From JBJXFY01 sp046155815 (GTDB lineage: Bacteria; Verrucomicrobiota; Verrucomicrobiia; Limisphaerales; CAIMTB01), in NCBI GenBank assembly GCA_046155815.1, contig JBJXFY010000253.1, positions 1 through 8,258 of the forward strand: 8,258 nt of DNA, read 5' to 3'. The notes under the pieces were generated by a model that saw only the letters and a list, made by a program, of their open reading frames with translations, was not told the origin of the DNA and did no database searches. Positions 1 through 6,261 of the stretch are shown in pieces (the stretch's first letter is position 1; each line of letters starts with the position of its first letter). Both the position numbers and the translations under genes were made by a program.

Positions 1-805
1 TCGTGGTCACGTTCGCGCCGCGGTCGCCGATGCTGAAGTAAAGCCGGCCGTCCGGCCCGAAGCGCAGGCCGTGCAGGTCGTGGCCGAGGAAGCCCACGCG
101 CACGCCGTAGCCGGTGCTGAGGATGTCGCGCTGCTCGGCCACGCCGTCGCCGTTCGTATCACGCAGCCGCCAGAGATGCGGGATGTCCGTGAAGTACACG
201 TCGCCGCCGCGGGCCAGCACGCCGCTCGCCAGGCCGGCCACCAGGCTCTGGAAGCCGTCGCCAAACACCGTCGCACCCGTGGCCCGGCCGTCCGGCCCGC
301 GCGTGATGCGCCGCACGCGCTCGGAAACCGTCTCGAGCGAAGGCGCATTTTCCGCGAAGTACATCCGCAGCATCTGCTCGCGGTCCGCGACCGTGCGGTT
401 GGCGAGGTCGGCGTCGAGCGTCTCGTCGCTCAGGCGCGCCCGCCGCTCGGGAGAAATGCCGGCCTTGAAGCCTGCGCTCGGCCAGCCGCCGCGTCCGCGG
501 ATGTCCAGCACGCCCGCGCCGTGGCGGAACGTCTCGACCACGTAGATTCGCTCCTGCTCGTCAAACGCGAAGGCGACGGGGTTGGCGAGGTTGGGCTCGG
601 CGGCGACGAGGTCCACTTTCCAGCCTTTCGGTACGCGGAACTTGCGGATGGCCTGCTCGCCCTCGTCCGATGCGGGCGCGACCTTCACCCCCGCGCCGGA
701 CCCTCCCACCCTGTGCTCGGCTGCCTGGCTCGCTGGGGAGAGCGGGGACACGATGGCAGTCCCGGCGGCAAGCCACCGGGCCAATCGGAGGGGAGGGCGC
801 AGCAT
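1..805 (-). CDS. PVC-type membrane-bound dehydrogenase (PQQ/sorbosone-dehydrogenase-like), N-terminal part
   Basis: The 268 visible codons are the N-terminus of an exported protein; the rest lies beyond the left edge. Residues 1-29 form a signal peptide: Arg-rich start, hydrophobic WLAAGTAIVS, cleavage near ASQAA. From about residue 50 the mature part (IRKFRVPKGWKVDLVAAEP, then NPVAFAFDEQERIYVVETF at 75-93) looks like the N-terminal beta-propeller of the PVC membrane-bound dehydrogenase family (TIGR02604-like). The block at 241-261 (GHDLHGLRFGPDGRLYFSIGD) resembles the His-containing blade of PQQ-dependent soluble sugar dehydrogenases. Known members often continue into HEAT-like repeats and a CxxCH cytochrome c domain, which cannot be seen here. 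The inferred role is periplasmic oxidation of a sugar or alcohol, substrate unknown. The ATG at 805 was chosen because it directly gives the signal peptide. The PHP hydrolase gene lies upstream on the same strand, 106 bases away. Family assignment is fairly sure; cofactor and substrate are inference. Confidence 0.85.
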   Translation of the reverse strand, partial: MLRPPLRLARWLAAGTAIVSPLSPASQAAEHRVGGSGAGVKVAPASDEGEQAIRKFRVPKGWKVDLVAAEPNLANPVAFAFDEQERIYVVETFRHGAGVLDIRGRGGWPSAGFKAGISPERRARLSDETLDADLANRTVADREQMLRMYFAENAPSLETVSERVRRITRGPDGRATGATVFGDGFQSLVAGLASGVLARGGDVYFTDIPHLWRLRDTNGDGVAEQRDILSTGYGVRVGFLGHDLHGLRFGPDGRLYFSIGDRGANVTT

Positions 806-816
806 AGAACCTCGCG

Positions 817-844
817 ATGATACGCAGGGAGAAGGCGCAATCAA
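817..844 (-). promoter_or_regulatory. Putative sigma70-type promoter of the PVC dehydrogenase gene
   Basis: Read on the minus strand, TTGATT (844-839) and TATCAT (822-817) are separated by 16 bases. They match the -35 and -10 consensus at 4/6 and 5/6 positions. The -10 ends 11 bases before the ATG at 805, so a start about 7 bases downstream would leave a leader of only 4-5 bases. This would give the dehydrogenase its own promoter even though the upstream gene is co-directional. Visual match only. Confidence 0.42.
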
Positions 845-897
845 GCGACCTGGCCCGGCGGCGCTGCCCTGGCTTGCAAAGTGTTCGGTGCAGGGTC

Positions 898-919
898 GCC
901 GCTCCCAGATGTCAGCGGC
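898..919 (-). terminator. Weak hairpin overlapping the stop of the PHP hydrolase gene
   Basis: On the minus strand GCCGCT (919-914) and AGCGGC (903-898) can form a 6-bp stem with a 10-base loop; the TGA stop overlaps the stem-loop junction. No T-tract follows, so it is a poor intrinsic terminator. It could slow 3' decay or be chance in GC-rich DNA. Confidence 0.18.
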
Positions 920-3440
920 CCCCACGCTCCAGCAGTGCCTTCGCCTGTGCGACCGTCATGCCGCCGTGGGGCAGGGGGAAGTCCAGCGTGTCGCCGTTGG
1001 GCACGAACCCGTTGCCGTCCACGTCCACGAAGATGGGATTGTTGTACGCCTGCGGCCGGAGGTTCGCCTGGTCGCTGGAGCCGAAGCCGGTCGAGAGATC
1101 GGAGTTCTCCCCGATGGCGACGACGATCAGGTGCGCATCCTCGCTGAGCTGCACGGGAACGGTCTGGTCGAACTTCACCACCGCGTTGCCAAACATCTGC
1201 GGCTGCACGGCGCGCGTGAAGTTCAGGTCCGGCCGCGGCCGGCCGTTCACGAGGAACTGCACGCGGTCCACGTCCAGCCAGTCGGTGCATTGCACGCGGA
1301 CGTGAACGTTGAACCGGCCGGGCAGCCGCGTGGCGCCGCCGGCAATCGTGCCGTCCTCGAGCGTCACCTGGAGGAAGGGTCCGGTGGTGAGGATCATCCG
1401 GCCGGCGCGGGCGTTGCGGGCGTTCTCCCGCCAATCAATGCGCCCCGGCTCGTCGGTGGCGCTGGGCGAATAGACGCGCCAGCCGCCGACGCCGTTGCCG
1501 TGGACGGAATGCGCATCGGCCACCGCGGTGCCCCAGAAGCGCGCGCCGCGGTTGAGCAGCTGCAGCCAGATGAACTCGCGGAGGAAGCGCACCTCCTCAC
1601 GCCCGCCCGCGCCGCGCACGATGCGGAAGGGCGCGCCGGCCAGCAGGTCGCCGCCAAGGAAGTTCTGCGTCTCCACCGCGTCAATCATCCCGCCAAGGCC
1701 GATGAAGCCGCCATCCGGCTGCCCGTCGCCGTCGCGGTCGAGGAAGTTCTGCACCATGTCCGGATGGTTGATCTGGACCCAGCGGTGGGGATCCTCGCCC
1801 TGCCAGCGGCGGAGCGTGAGCGCGGTGATGCGCGGGTCGGCGTTCCAGACGGGCGCGCCGTTGTCCTGCGTGAAGGGCACGGGCGTGAAGGGGAAGGAAT
1901 TCATGTGCGCGCCGGAGCCGGTGAGCTCCATGCCCGGCACGGTCTGCAGCTCGTTGCCGAGGCCGAGCCGGTTGATGAGCGGCCGCCAGTCGAAGAGGCG
2001 GTTGTGCTCCGTGGTGGGCGCGAACTCAATGTGCTCGGCGGCGAGGTTGATGAGCCGGTCGGCGGTGCCGCAGGTGTTGTCGCCGCTCTCGGTCGAGTGG
2101 TTGTGGTAGTCCGCGCTCACCCAGCCGCGGGTGTCCACGAGACGCTTCAGCTCCCCGGAAAGGTTCACCGTCTGCCCGACCGGCACGGTGACCTCGCGGG
2201 CAAGATGGCTGAACTCCGGCCCGCGCGTCACCACCACGCGGTAGCCGCCCGGCGGCACCTGCACGCGGAACGCGCCCGTCGCGGAGTGCCACTGGTCCGC
2301 GCAGCCGTGGGCGCGGAGCCTCGGCCCGAGGTTCGGCGCGGGCGTGCCGTTGATCCCGATGAACTGCGCCTTGCAGGGCATCGTCGCGCCGGCCTCGTTG
2401 CGGATGTCGAAGGCGATGGCGGACGCGGCCTCGAGCGTGGCAACAAGTTCTTCTGCTTCGTCGGGCTTCACGGTGATCCGTTGACTCACTGACGGCCGGC
2501 CGATGTCGGTGACTTCGAGTGAATGCTCGCCCGGCGGCAGGCGGAATTCGAAGCGCCCTTCGGCGTCGGGGTACGCCGGCACCTTGCCGTCACCCCACGG
2601 CACGAGAATCTTCGCCGTGCCGACAGGCTGGCCGGCGGCGTCCTTCACCGTGCCGCGCACCAGGCCGGTCGTGCCAAGGCGCGAGGCGACGTGGCCGGCG
2701 GCTTCGGCGGGCGAACGGCCCACGGCGAGGAAGCGGCGGATTTCGAGCGACTGGCCGGGCGCGAGCTCCACCTCCTGTCCCGGCTTCACGGCCGCGCCGC
2801 CGGGCAGCCAGGCCCACGCGTAGCCGGCCTTGTCGGCGGGATCCTCGGCGTCGGCCCAGCGGATGTCGCCGGCGACGCCGTTCGAGGCGAAGCGCGTCCA
2901 GCGGTCGTCGAGCATGCCCTTGCGCGGCGACGTGCCCTCGTTGCGCAGCGTGGAGATGACGAGGATGCCCGGCTCGCCGTCACGGAGCTGCCACTGGTGC
3001 CGCTTGAAGAGACCCTCGTTCAAGGCCGCGCTGATGACGGTCTCGACCTCCGCCGTGCCGTCCTTCCCGTCGGACACGATGCGGACATGCGACACGGGGC
3101 CCTGCTGCGTGAGCGGGGTGAAGATGACGAGCTGGTCGTTGTTTGCCCCGTGCGCCGTGAGGTCGAAGAGGCATCCGGGCGTGACGCCGTTGGTGCCGTA
3201 GAAAGTGCTCATGTTGGCGCGCCGGTGTGGTGAGCCGCCGGAGATCACGGCCTCGACGCGGTCGTTGCGGAGCACGAAGTCGCCAATGATGCCGTCGGCC
3301 TCCTTGCCGCGCGGGAGCTGCGCGGTGTTGGCGGGTCCGATCTCGAAGGCCTCCGGCGCGGCGTGGAGTTTCAACAGGGAGGCCAACGCAAGCAGGACCG
3401 CCAGCAGGCGGGGGGGCGCGGGCACCAGGGCGGCGGGCAT
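912..3440 (-). CDS. Exported CehA/McbA-family PHP-domain metallohydrolase
   Basis: This 842-residue protein has a signal peptide (residues 1-28: hydrophobic LLAVLLALASLLKLHA, cleavage near HAA). Residues 30-255 are a beta-rich region that I cannot name. Two carboxypeptidase-regulatory-like beta-sandwich segments follow at about 258-335 and 341-431 (LPPGEHSLEV and VPPGGYRVVV). The PHP domain spans about 440-690. Its metal-site motifs are all present: DYHNHS (444-449), TEHN (477-480), GMEL (503-506), AHMN (511-514), INHP (557-560) and ADAHSVHG (641-648). PHP proteins of the CehA/McbA type are metal-dependent hydrolases; carbaryl hydrolase is the named member, but the substrate here is unknown. 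Two Asp-rich calcium-loop-like motifs occur at 568-576 and 806-810. The C-terminus is a small beta domain ending in NNPIFVDVDGNG. The ATG at 3440 gives the signal peptide directly; no Shine-Dalgarno sequence precedes it. It is divergent from der and upstream of the dehydrogenase. Export and fold are well supported; substrate is not. Confidence 0.88.
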   Translation of the reverse strand: MPAALVPAPPRLLAVLLALASLLKLHAAPEAFEIGPANTAQLPRGKEADGIIGDFVLRNDRVEAVISGGSPHRRANMSTFYGTNGVTPGCLFDLTAHGANNDQLVIFTPLTQQGPVSHVRIVSDGKDGTAEVETVISAALNEGLFKRHQWQLRDGEPGILVISTLRNEGTSPRKGMLDDRWTRFASNGVAGDIRWADAEDPADKAGYAWAWLPGGAAVKPGQEVELAPGQSLEIRRFLAVGRSPAEAAGHVASRLGTTGLVRGTVKDAAGQPVGTAKILVPWGDGKVPAYPDAEGRFEFRLPPGEHSLEVTDIGRPSVSQRITVKPDEAEELVATLEAASAIAFDIRNEAGATMPCKAQFIGINGTPAPNLGPRLRAHGCADQWHSATGAFRVQVPPGGYRVVVTRGPEFSHLAREVTVPVGQTVNLSGELKRLVDTRGWVSADYHNHSTESGDNTCGTADRLINLAAEHIEFAPTTEHNRLFDWRPLINRLGLGNELQTVPGMELTGSGAHMNSFPFTPVPFTQDNGAPVWNADPRITALTLRRWQGEDPHRWVQINHPDMVQNFLDRDGDGQPDGGFIGLGGMIDAVETQNFLGGDLLAGAPFRIVRGAGGREEVRFLREFIWLQLLNRGARFWGTAVADAHSVHGNGVGGWRVYSPSATDEPGRIDWRENARNARAGRMILTTGPFLQVTLEDGTIAGGATRLPGRFNVHVRVQCTDWLDVDRVQFLVNGRPRPDLNFTRAVQPQMFGNAVVKFDQTVPVQLSEDAHLIVVAIGENSDLSTGFGSSDQANLRPQAYNNPIFVDVDGNGFVPNGDTLDFPLPHGGMTVAQAKALLERGGR

Positions 3441-3448
3441 GCGAGGGG

Positions 3449-3476
3449 TCTAAACGGACGATGGCGGTGCGGGCAA
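3449..3476 (-). promoter_or_regulatory. Putative promoter of the PHP hydrolase gene
   Basis: On the minus strand TTGCCC (3476-3471) and TTTAGA (3454-3449) are separated by 16 bases. Both match the sigma70 consensus weakly, but the spacing is right and TTTAGA is the only AT-rich patch near the start. It ends 8 bases before the ATG at 3440, so the transcript would be leaderless or nearly so. It lies in the 107-base divergent region shared with der. Confidence 0.3.
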
Positions 3477-3527
3477 GCGACGGTTTGGTGGCGGTGGGAC
3501 GCAGCCCCCTTGCCCCGGCACCCCACC

Positions 3528-3541
3528 CGAGCGCACGCTCG
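3528..3541. repeat. Short inverted repeat just upstream of der
   Basis: CGAGCG and CGCTCG form a perfect 6-base inverted repeat around a 2-base centre. It ends 6 bases before the der ATG and overlaps the region where a -10 element would lie. It could be a small operator or a chance GC-rich palindrome. The two-base centre makes a stable RNA hairpin unlikely. Confidence 0.3.
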
Positions 3542-3547
3542 CCTCCC

Positions 3548-5095
3548 ATGACGGGTCTCATCGCCATCGTCGGTCGGCCGAATGTCGGCAAGTCCGCGCT
3601 CTTCAACCGCATCGCCGGACGGCGGATTGCCATCGTCCACGACCAGCCGGGCGTGACGCGCGACCGCGTCATGGCCGAGGCGGAATGGCGCGGGCGCGCG
3701 TTCGCGCTCGTGGACACGGGAGGCATCGGCCTCGGGCGCGGCGAGCGCGCGACGGACGTGATTCAGCAGGCGACGCTGGACCAGGTGACGATGGCCATCG
3801 AGGCGGCGAGCGTGATCGTGCTCGTGGTGAACGTGCAGGAGGGCATCGTGCCGCTCGACGAGGAGGTGGCCGCGCGGCTGCGAACCGCCGGCAAGCCCGT
3901 GCTGCTTGCCGTGAACAAGGCGGATCAGGAGAAACTGGAACTCGGCGCCGGTGAGTTCGCGGCGCTGGGTTTTGAGAAGGTTTTTCCTGTCAGCGCAATC
4001 CATGGGCGCGGTGTCGAGGCTTTGCTGCGCGAGGCCGTGAAGCATCTGCCGGGGAAGGCGGACAGGGAAAATCAGGTCGAGGACGAGCAGGGGCACGATG
4101 ACGATGGCCCGTTGAAGCTCGCCATCGTCGGGCGGCCGAACGTGGGAAAATCGTCCATCATCAACGCGCTCACGCAGTCGAACCGCGTCATCGTCAGCCC
4201 GGTGCCGGGGACGACGCGCGACGCGGTGGACGTGCCGTTCGAGGTCGAGACGGAGGGGCGGCGCGAGCGCTTCGTGCTGGTGGACACGGCCGGCCTGCGC
4301 AAGCGCACGCGGGTGGACAACTCGATCGAGTTCTTCAGCGTGAAGCGCACGGAGCAGGCCATCGAGCGCGCCGACGTGGTGGTGCTCGTGCTCGACGCCG
4401 CGGACGGCATCCTCGAACAGGACAAGAAGATCGGCGCGCTCATCACCGAGGCACGCCGGCCGTGCCTGATCGTGATCAACAAGTGGGACCTGGTGGAGGG
4501 GGCCGTGCGGAAGGCGCGGGAGGAGGAGATCGCCCGCCGCCGCGCCCACGAGAACCGGCGCGGCGACGCCAAGGTGATGACGACGCTGGGCGAGTTCGGC
4601 ACGTGGGTTCAGGAGAAGCTGTTCTTCCTCGATTACGCCCCGGTGGTGTTCACCTCGGCGCTCAGCGGCTTCCAGCTGGAACGGCTGCTCGAGGTCGTCC
4701 GCTACGTGGCGGCGCAGCGGCTGCAGAAGGTGCCGACGGCCATCCTGAACCGCACGCTGCAGGACGCCGTGGAGCGCAAGCAGCCGGTGAGCTCGAGCGG
4801 GACGCGGCTGAAGTTCTTCTACGCAACGCAGACGGGCGGCGCGCCACCGCGGTTCCTGCTCTTCGTGAACCGCGGCGACCTGCCGACGCGTGCCTACGAG
4901 AAGTACCTCACGGACACGCTGCGTGCGGCCTTCGGCTTCGAAGGCTGCCCGATCTCGCTCCACTTCCGCGCCCGGCCCAAGACGATCGAGTCGAAGCGCG
5001 GCCGCCGGGTGGCGAAGCCGGAAACACCACGGAAGGAGGGGCGCGCCACGCGCGGGCGGGGAGGCCGGGCGCGGCGCAGCGGCCCGGATGCCTGA
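3548..5095 (+). CDS. der: Ribosome assembly GTPase Der (EngA), tandem G domains
   Basis: Der is a cytoplasmic GTPase with two consecutive G domains that helps mature the 50S ribosomal subunit. Both domains are complete. G domain 1 has GRPNVGKS at 9-16, PGVTRD at 34-39, DTGG at 56-59, NKAD at 123-126 and SA at 149-150. G domain 2 has GRPNVGKS at 195-202, PGTTRD at 220-225, DTAG at 246-249, NKWD at 311-314 and SALSG at 370-374. An acidic linker (about 170-188) joins them, and the KH-like domain covers about 385-478. At 515 residues it is longer than B. subtilis Der (436) and E. coli Der (490). The excess comes from a charged insertion at about 322-345 and a basic Arg/Lys/Gly-rich tail from about 479. 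The ATG at 3548 was chosen because MTGLIAIVGRPNVGKS matches family N-termini; the reading frame stays open upstream but encodes a Pro/Ala-rich, unconserved stretch. No Shine-Dalgarno sequence is visible. It appears to be transcribed alone. Confidence 0.97.
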   Translation: MTGLIAIVGRPNVGKSALFNRIAGRRIAIVHDQPGVTRDRVMAEAEWRGRAFALVDTGGIGLGRGERATDVIQQATLDQVTMAIEAASVIVLVVNVQEGIVPLDEEVAARLRTAGKPVLLAVNKADQEKLELGAGEFAALGFEKVFPVSAIHGRGVEALLREAVKHLPGKADRENQVEDEQGHDDDGPLKLAIVGRPNVGKSSIINALTQSNRVIVSPVPGTTRDAVDVPFEVETEGRRERFVLVDTAGLRKRTRVDNSIEFFSVKRTEQAIERADVVVLVLDAADGILEQDKKIGALITEARRPCLIVINKWDLVEGAVRKAREEEIARRRAHENRRGDAKVMTTLGEFGTWVQEKLFFLDYAPVVFTSALSGFQLERLLEVVRYVAAQRLQKVPTAILNRTLQDAVERKQPVSSSGTRLKFFYATQTGGAPPRFLLFVNRGDLPTRAYEKYLTDTLRAAFGFEGCPISLHFRARPKTIESKRGRRVAKPETPRKEGRATRGRGGRARRSGPDA

Positions 5096-5119
5096 GGGTG
5101 GAGCGCCGAGCATCGCTAG

Positions 5120-5154
5120 GCCCTGCCGCACTGGATGAGGATTCGTGCCAGGGC
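5120..5154 (+). terminator. Possible hairpin downstream of der
   Basis: GCCCTG (5120-5125) pairs with CAGGGC (5149-5154), and the inner GCAC (5128-5131) with GTGC (5145-5148). This gives a 10-bp stem with a 2-base bulge and a 13-base loop, starting 25 bases after the der stop. No T-tract follows, so classical intrinsic termination is not supported. It may still mark the 3' end of the der transcript. Confidence 0.28.
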
Positions 5155-5175
5155 ACCACCGGGCGGCGCGCCCGC

Positions 5176-5203
5176 TGGACCGGCCCGGCGGGTTCGCTAT
5201 CCT
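5176..5203 (+). promoter_or_regulatory. Putative promoter of the rhodanese gene
   Basis: TGGACC (5176-5181) and TATCCT (5198-5203) are 16 bases apart, each matching the sigma70 hexamers at 4/6 positions. The -10 ends 6 bases before the GTG at 5210, so transcription would start at or next to the start codon. This supports both the GTG start and a leaderless transcript. Visual match only. Confidence 0.4.
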
Positions 5204-5209
5204 GCCTCC

Positions 5210-5617
5210 GTGAAGGCCTTCCTCCTTTCCGCCACGCTGCTCTGCACCGTCGCCCTGTTCGCGGCGGAAACGCCCAAACCAGCCGCCCCGGCCGCCAGGA
5301 TCCGCCATGTGGACGCCAAGGCCGCGGAAAAGCTGCTGAAGGAGGACAAGTCCATCGTCGTTCTGGATGTCCGCACGCCGAAGGAGTACGCGGCCGGCCA
5401 CATCCCCGGCGCGACCAACCTCAACTTCAATGCCCGGGACTTCGCCGCGGAGGTGAAGCAGCTCGATCCGAAGAAGACCTATCTCGTGCACTGCGCTGTC
5501 GGCGGTCGCAGCACGCGTTCCCTCCCGATGCTCGGGTCAGCCGGCCTCACCAACCTCATCCATCTCGACGGCGGCTACAACGCGTGGAAGGAAGCCGGCG
5601 GGGCGGAGGCCAAGTGA
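5210..5617 (+). CDS. Exported single-domain rhodanese (sulfurtransferase-like)
   Basis: This 135-residue protein has a signal peptide at 1-18 (GTG-Met, Lys2, hydrophobic FLLSATLLCTVALFA), a short Pro/Ala-rich linker and one rhodanese domain at about 31-130. The family signature is clear: LDVRTPKEYAAGHIPGA at 52-68, the active loop HCAVGGRS at 94-101 with catalytic Cys95 in a CxxGxR arrangement, and GGYNAW at 121-126. Such proteins carry a persulfide on the Cys and move sulfane sulfur; the physiological acceptor is usually unknown. Export suggests a periplasmic role, as with E. coli PspE. The GTG at 5210 was chosen over an ATG-like start at 5135 because the intervening 25 residues are Arg/Pro-rich and would bury the signal peptide. 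Cys12 does not lie in a good lipobox, so a lipoprotein is unlikely. The gene converges on upp with 18 bases between them. Confidence 0.92.
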   Translation: MKAFLLSATLLCTVALFAAETPKPAAPAARIRHVDAKAAEKLLKEDKSIVVLDVRTPKEYAAGHIPGATNLNFNARDFAAEVKQLDPKKTYLVHCAVGGRSTRSLPMLGSAGLTNLIHLDGGYNAWKEAGGAEAK

Positions 5618-5635
5618 GGCGCTGCCGCGACTCAG

Positions 5636-6259
5636 TCACACGCCGAACATCCGGTCCCCCGCATCGCCGAGGCCGGGCAGGATATAGCCCTTCTCGTTGA
5701 GTTCGCGGTCCAGCGCGCCGCAGAGGATCGGTACCCCCGGATGCGCCGCGTGGACGCGGGAGACGCCTTCGGGTGCGGCCACGAGACTGACCAGCCGCAG
5801 GCTTCGCGGCCGGCGGGCGGCCAGCAGGTCCAGCGCCGCCACCGCGCTGCCGCCGGTGGCCAGCATCGGGTCGAGCAGGAACACCTCCAGCCCTCCCAGC
5901 TCGTCCGGCAGGCTGGCATGGTAGTTCACGGCCTCCAGCGTCGCCTCGTCGCGCTTCAGGCCGATGAAGCCAACCCGGGCGTCCGGTACGAGTTCGCGAA
6001 AGCCATCCAACAGGCCAAGCCCGGCCCGCAGCACGACCACGAGCAGCACGCCGCCCTCGAGCTGCGCGCCCTCGGCCGTTTCCAACGGCGTGCGGACCGG
6101 GACGCGCCGGATGGGCAGGCCGCGCGTGGCCTCGGCGGCGAGCAGCAGGGCGGACCGCCGCAAACCCTCCCGGAACTGGGGCGAAGGCGTCGCCTCGTCC
6201 CGCAGGCTGGTGACGCACCGGGCCAGCAGCGGATGGTCGCAGACGGTGACGCCCGCCAT
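5636..6259 (-). CDS. upp: Uracil phosphoribosyltransferase
   Basis: Upp is a cytoplasmic salvage enzyme that converts uracil and PRPP to UMP and pyrophosphate. The 207-residue protein has the usual family length and aligns throughout: DHPLL near the N-terminus (8-12), the LRAGLGLLDG block at 77-86, the PRPP-binding loop DPMLATGGSA at 130-139, LVAAPEGV at 159-166, and the C-terminal uracil-binding segment GYILPGLGDAGDRMFG at 191-206. The start is the ATG at 6259, only two bases after the sppA stop (TAG, 6264-6262). The genes therefore probably share a transcript and upp may be translationally coupled to sppA; the AGGG directly before the ATG is too close to be a normal Shine-Dalgarno sequence. 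The downstream rhodanese gene converges on it, and no obvious terminator lies in the 18-base gap. Pairing with sppA has no evident metabolic meaning. Confidence 0.97.
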   Translation of the reverse strand: MAGVTVCDHPLLARCVTSLRDEATPSPQFREGLRRSALLLAAEATRGLPIRRVPVRTPLETAEGAQLEGGVLLVVVLRAGLGLLDGFRELVPDARVGFIGLKRDEATLEAVNYHASLPDELGGLEVFLLDPMLATGGSAVAALDLLAARRPRSLRLVSLVAAPEGVSRVHAAHPGVPILCGALDRELNEKGYILPGLGDAGDRMFGV

Positions 6260-6261
6260 CC

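Noticed and set aside
582..2492. Long plus-strand open frame of 636 codons opposite the PHP hydrolase and dehydrogenase starts
   Set aside because: It spans two genes that have clear family motifs on the other strand, begins inside one and ends inside the other, and its translation is Val/Ala/Arg/Glu-rich with no recognisable motif. Such frames arise from codon bias in GC-rich DNA.
3461..3547. N-terminal extension of der by 29 codons from an upstream ATG
   Set aside because: The added residues are Pro/Ala/Arg-rich and unconserved, and family members start directly before the first P-loop strand.
5135..5209. N-terminal extension of the rhodanese by 25 codons
   Set aside because: It would place an Arg/Pro-rich stretch ahead of a clear signal peptide, and a promoter-like element sits inside it.
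3371..5491. Minus-strand open frame of 706 codons antisense to der and the rhodanese gene
   Set aside because: Der and the rhodanese carry all their signature motifs on the plus strand. The antisense product is Arg/His/Leu-rich low-complexity sequence without domains.
5618..5635. Terminator between the convergent rhodanese and upp genes
   Set aside because: Only a 4-bp stem could be drawn in the 18-base gap and neighbouring bases, with no T-tract on either strand.
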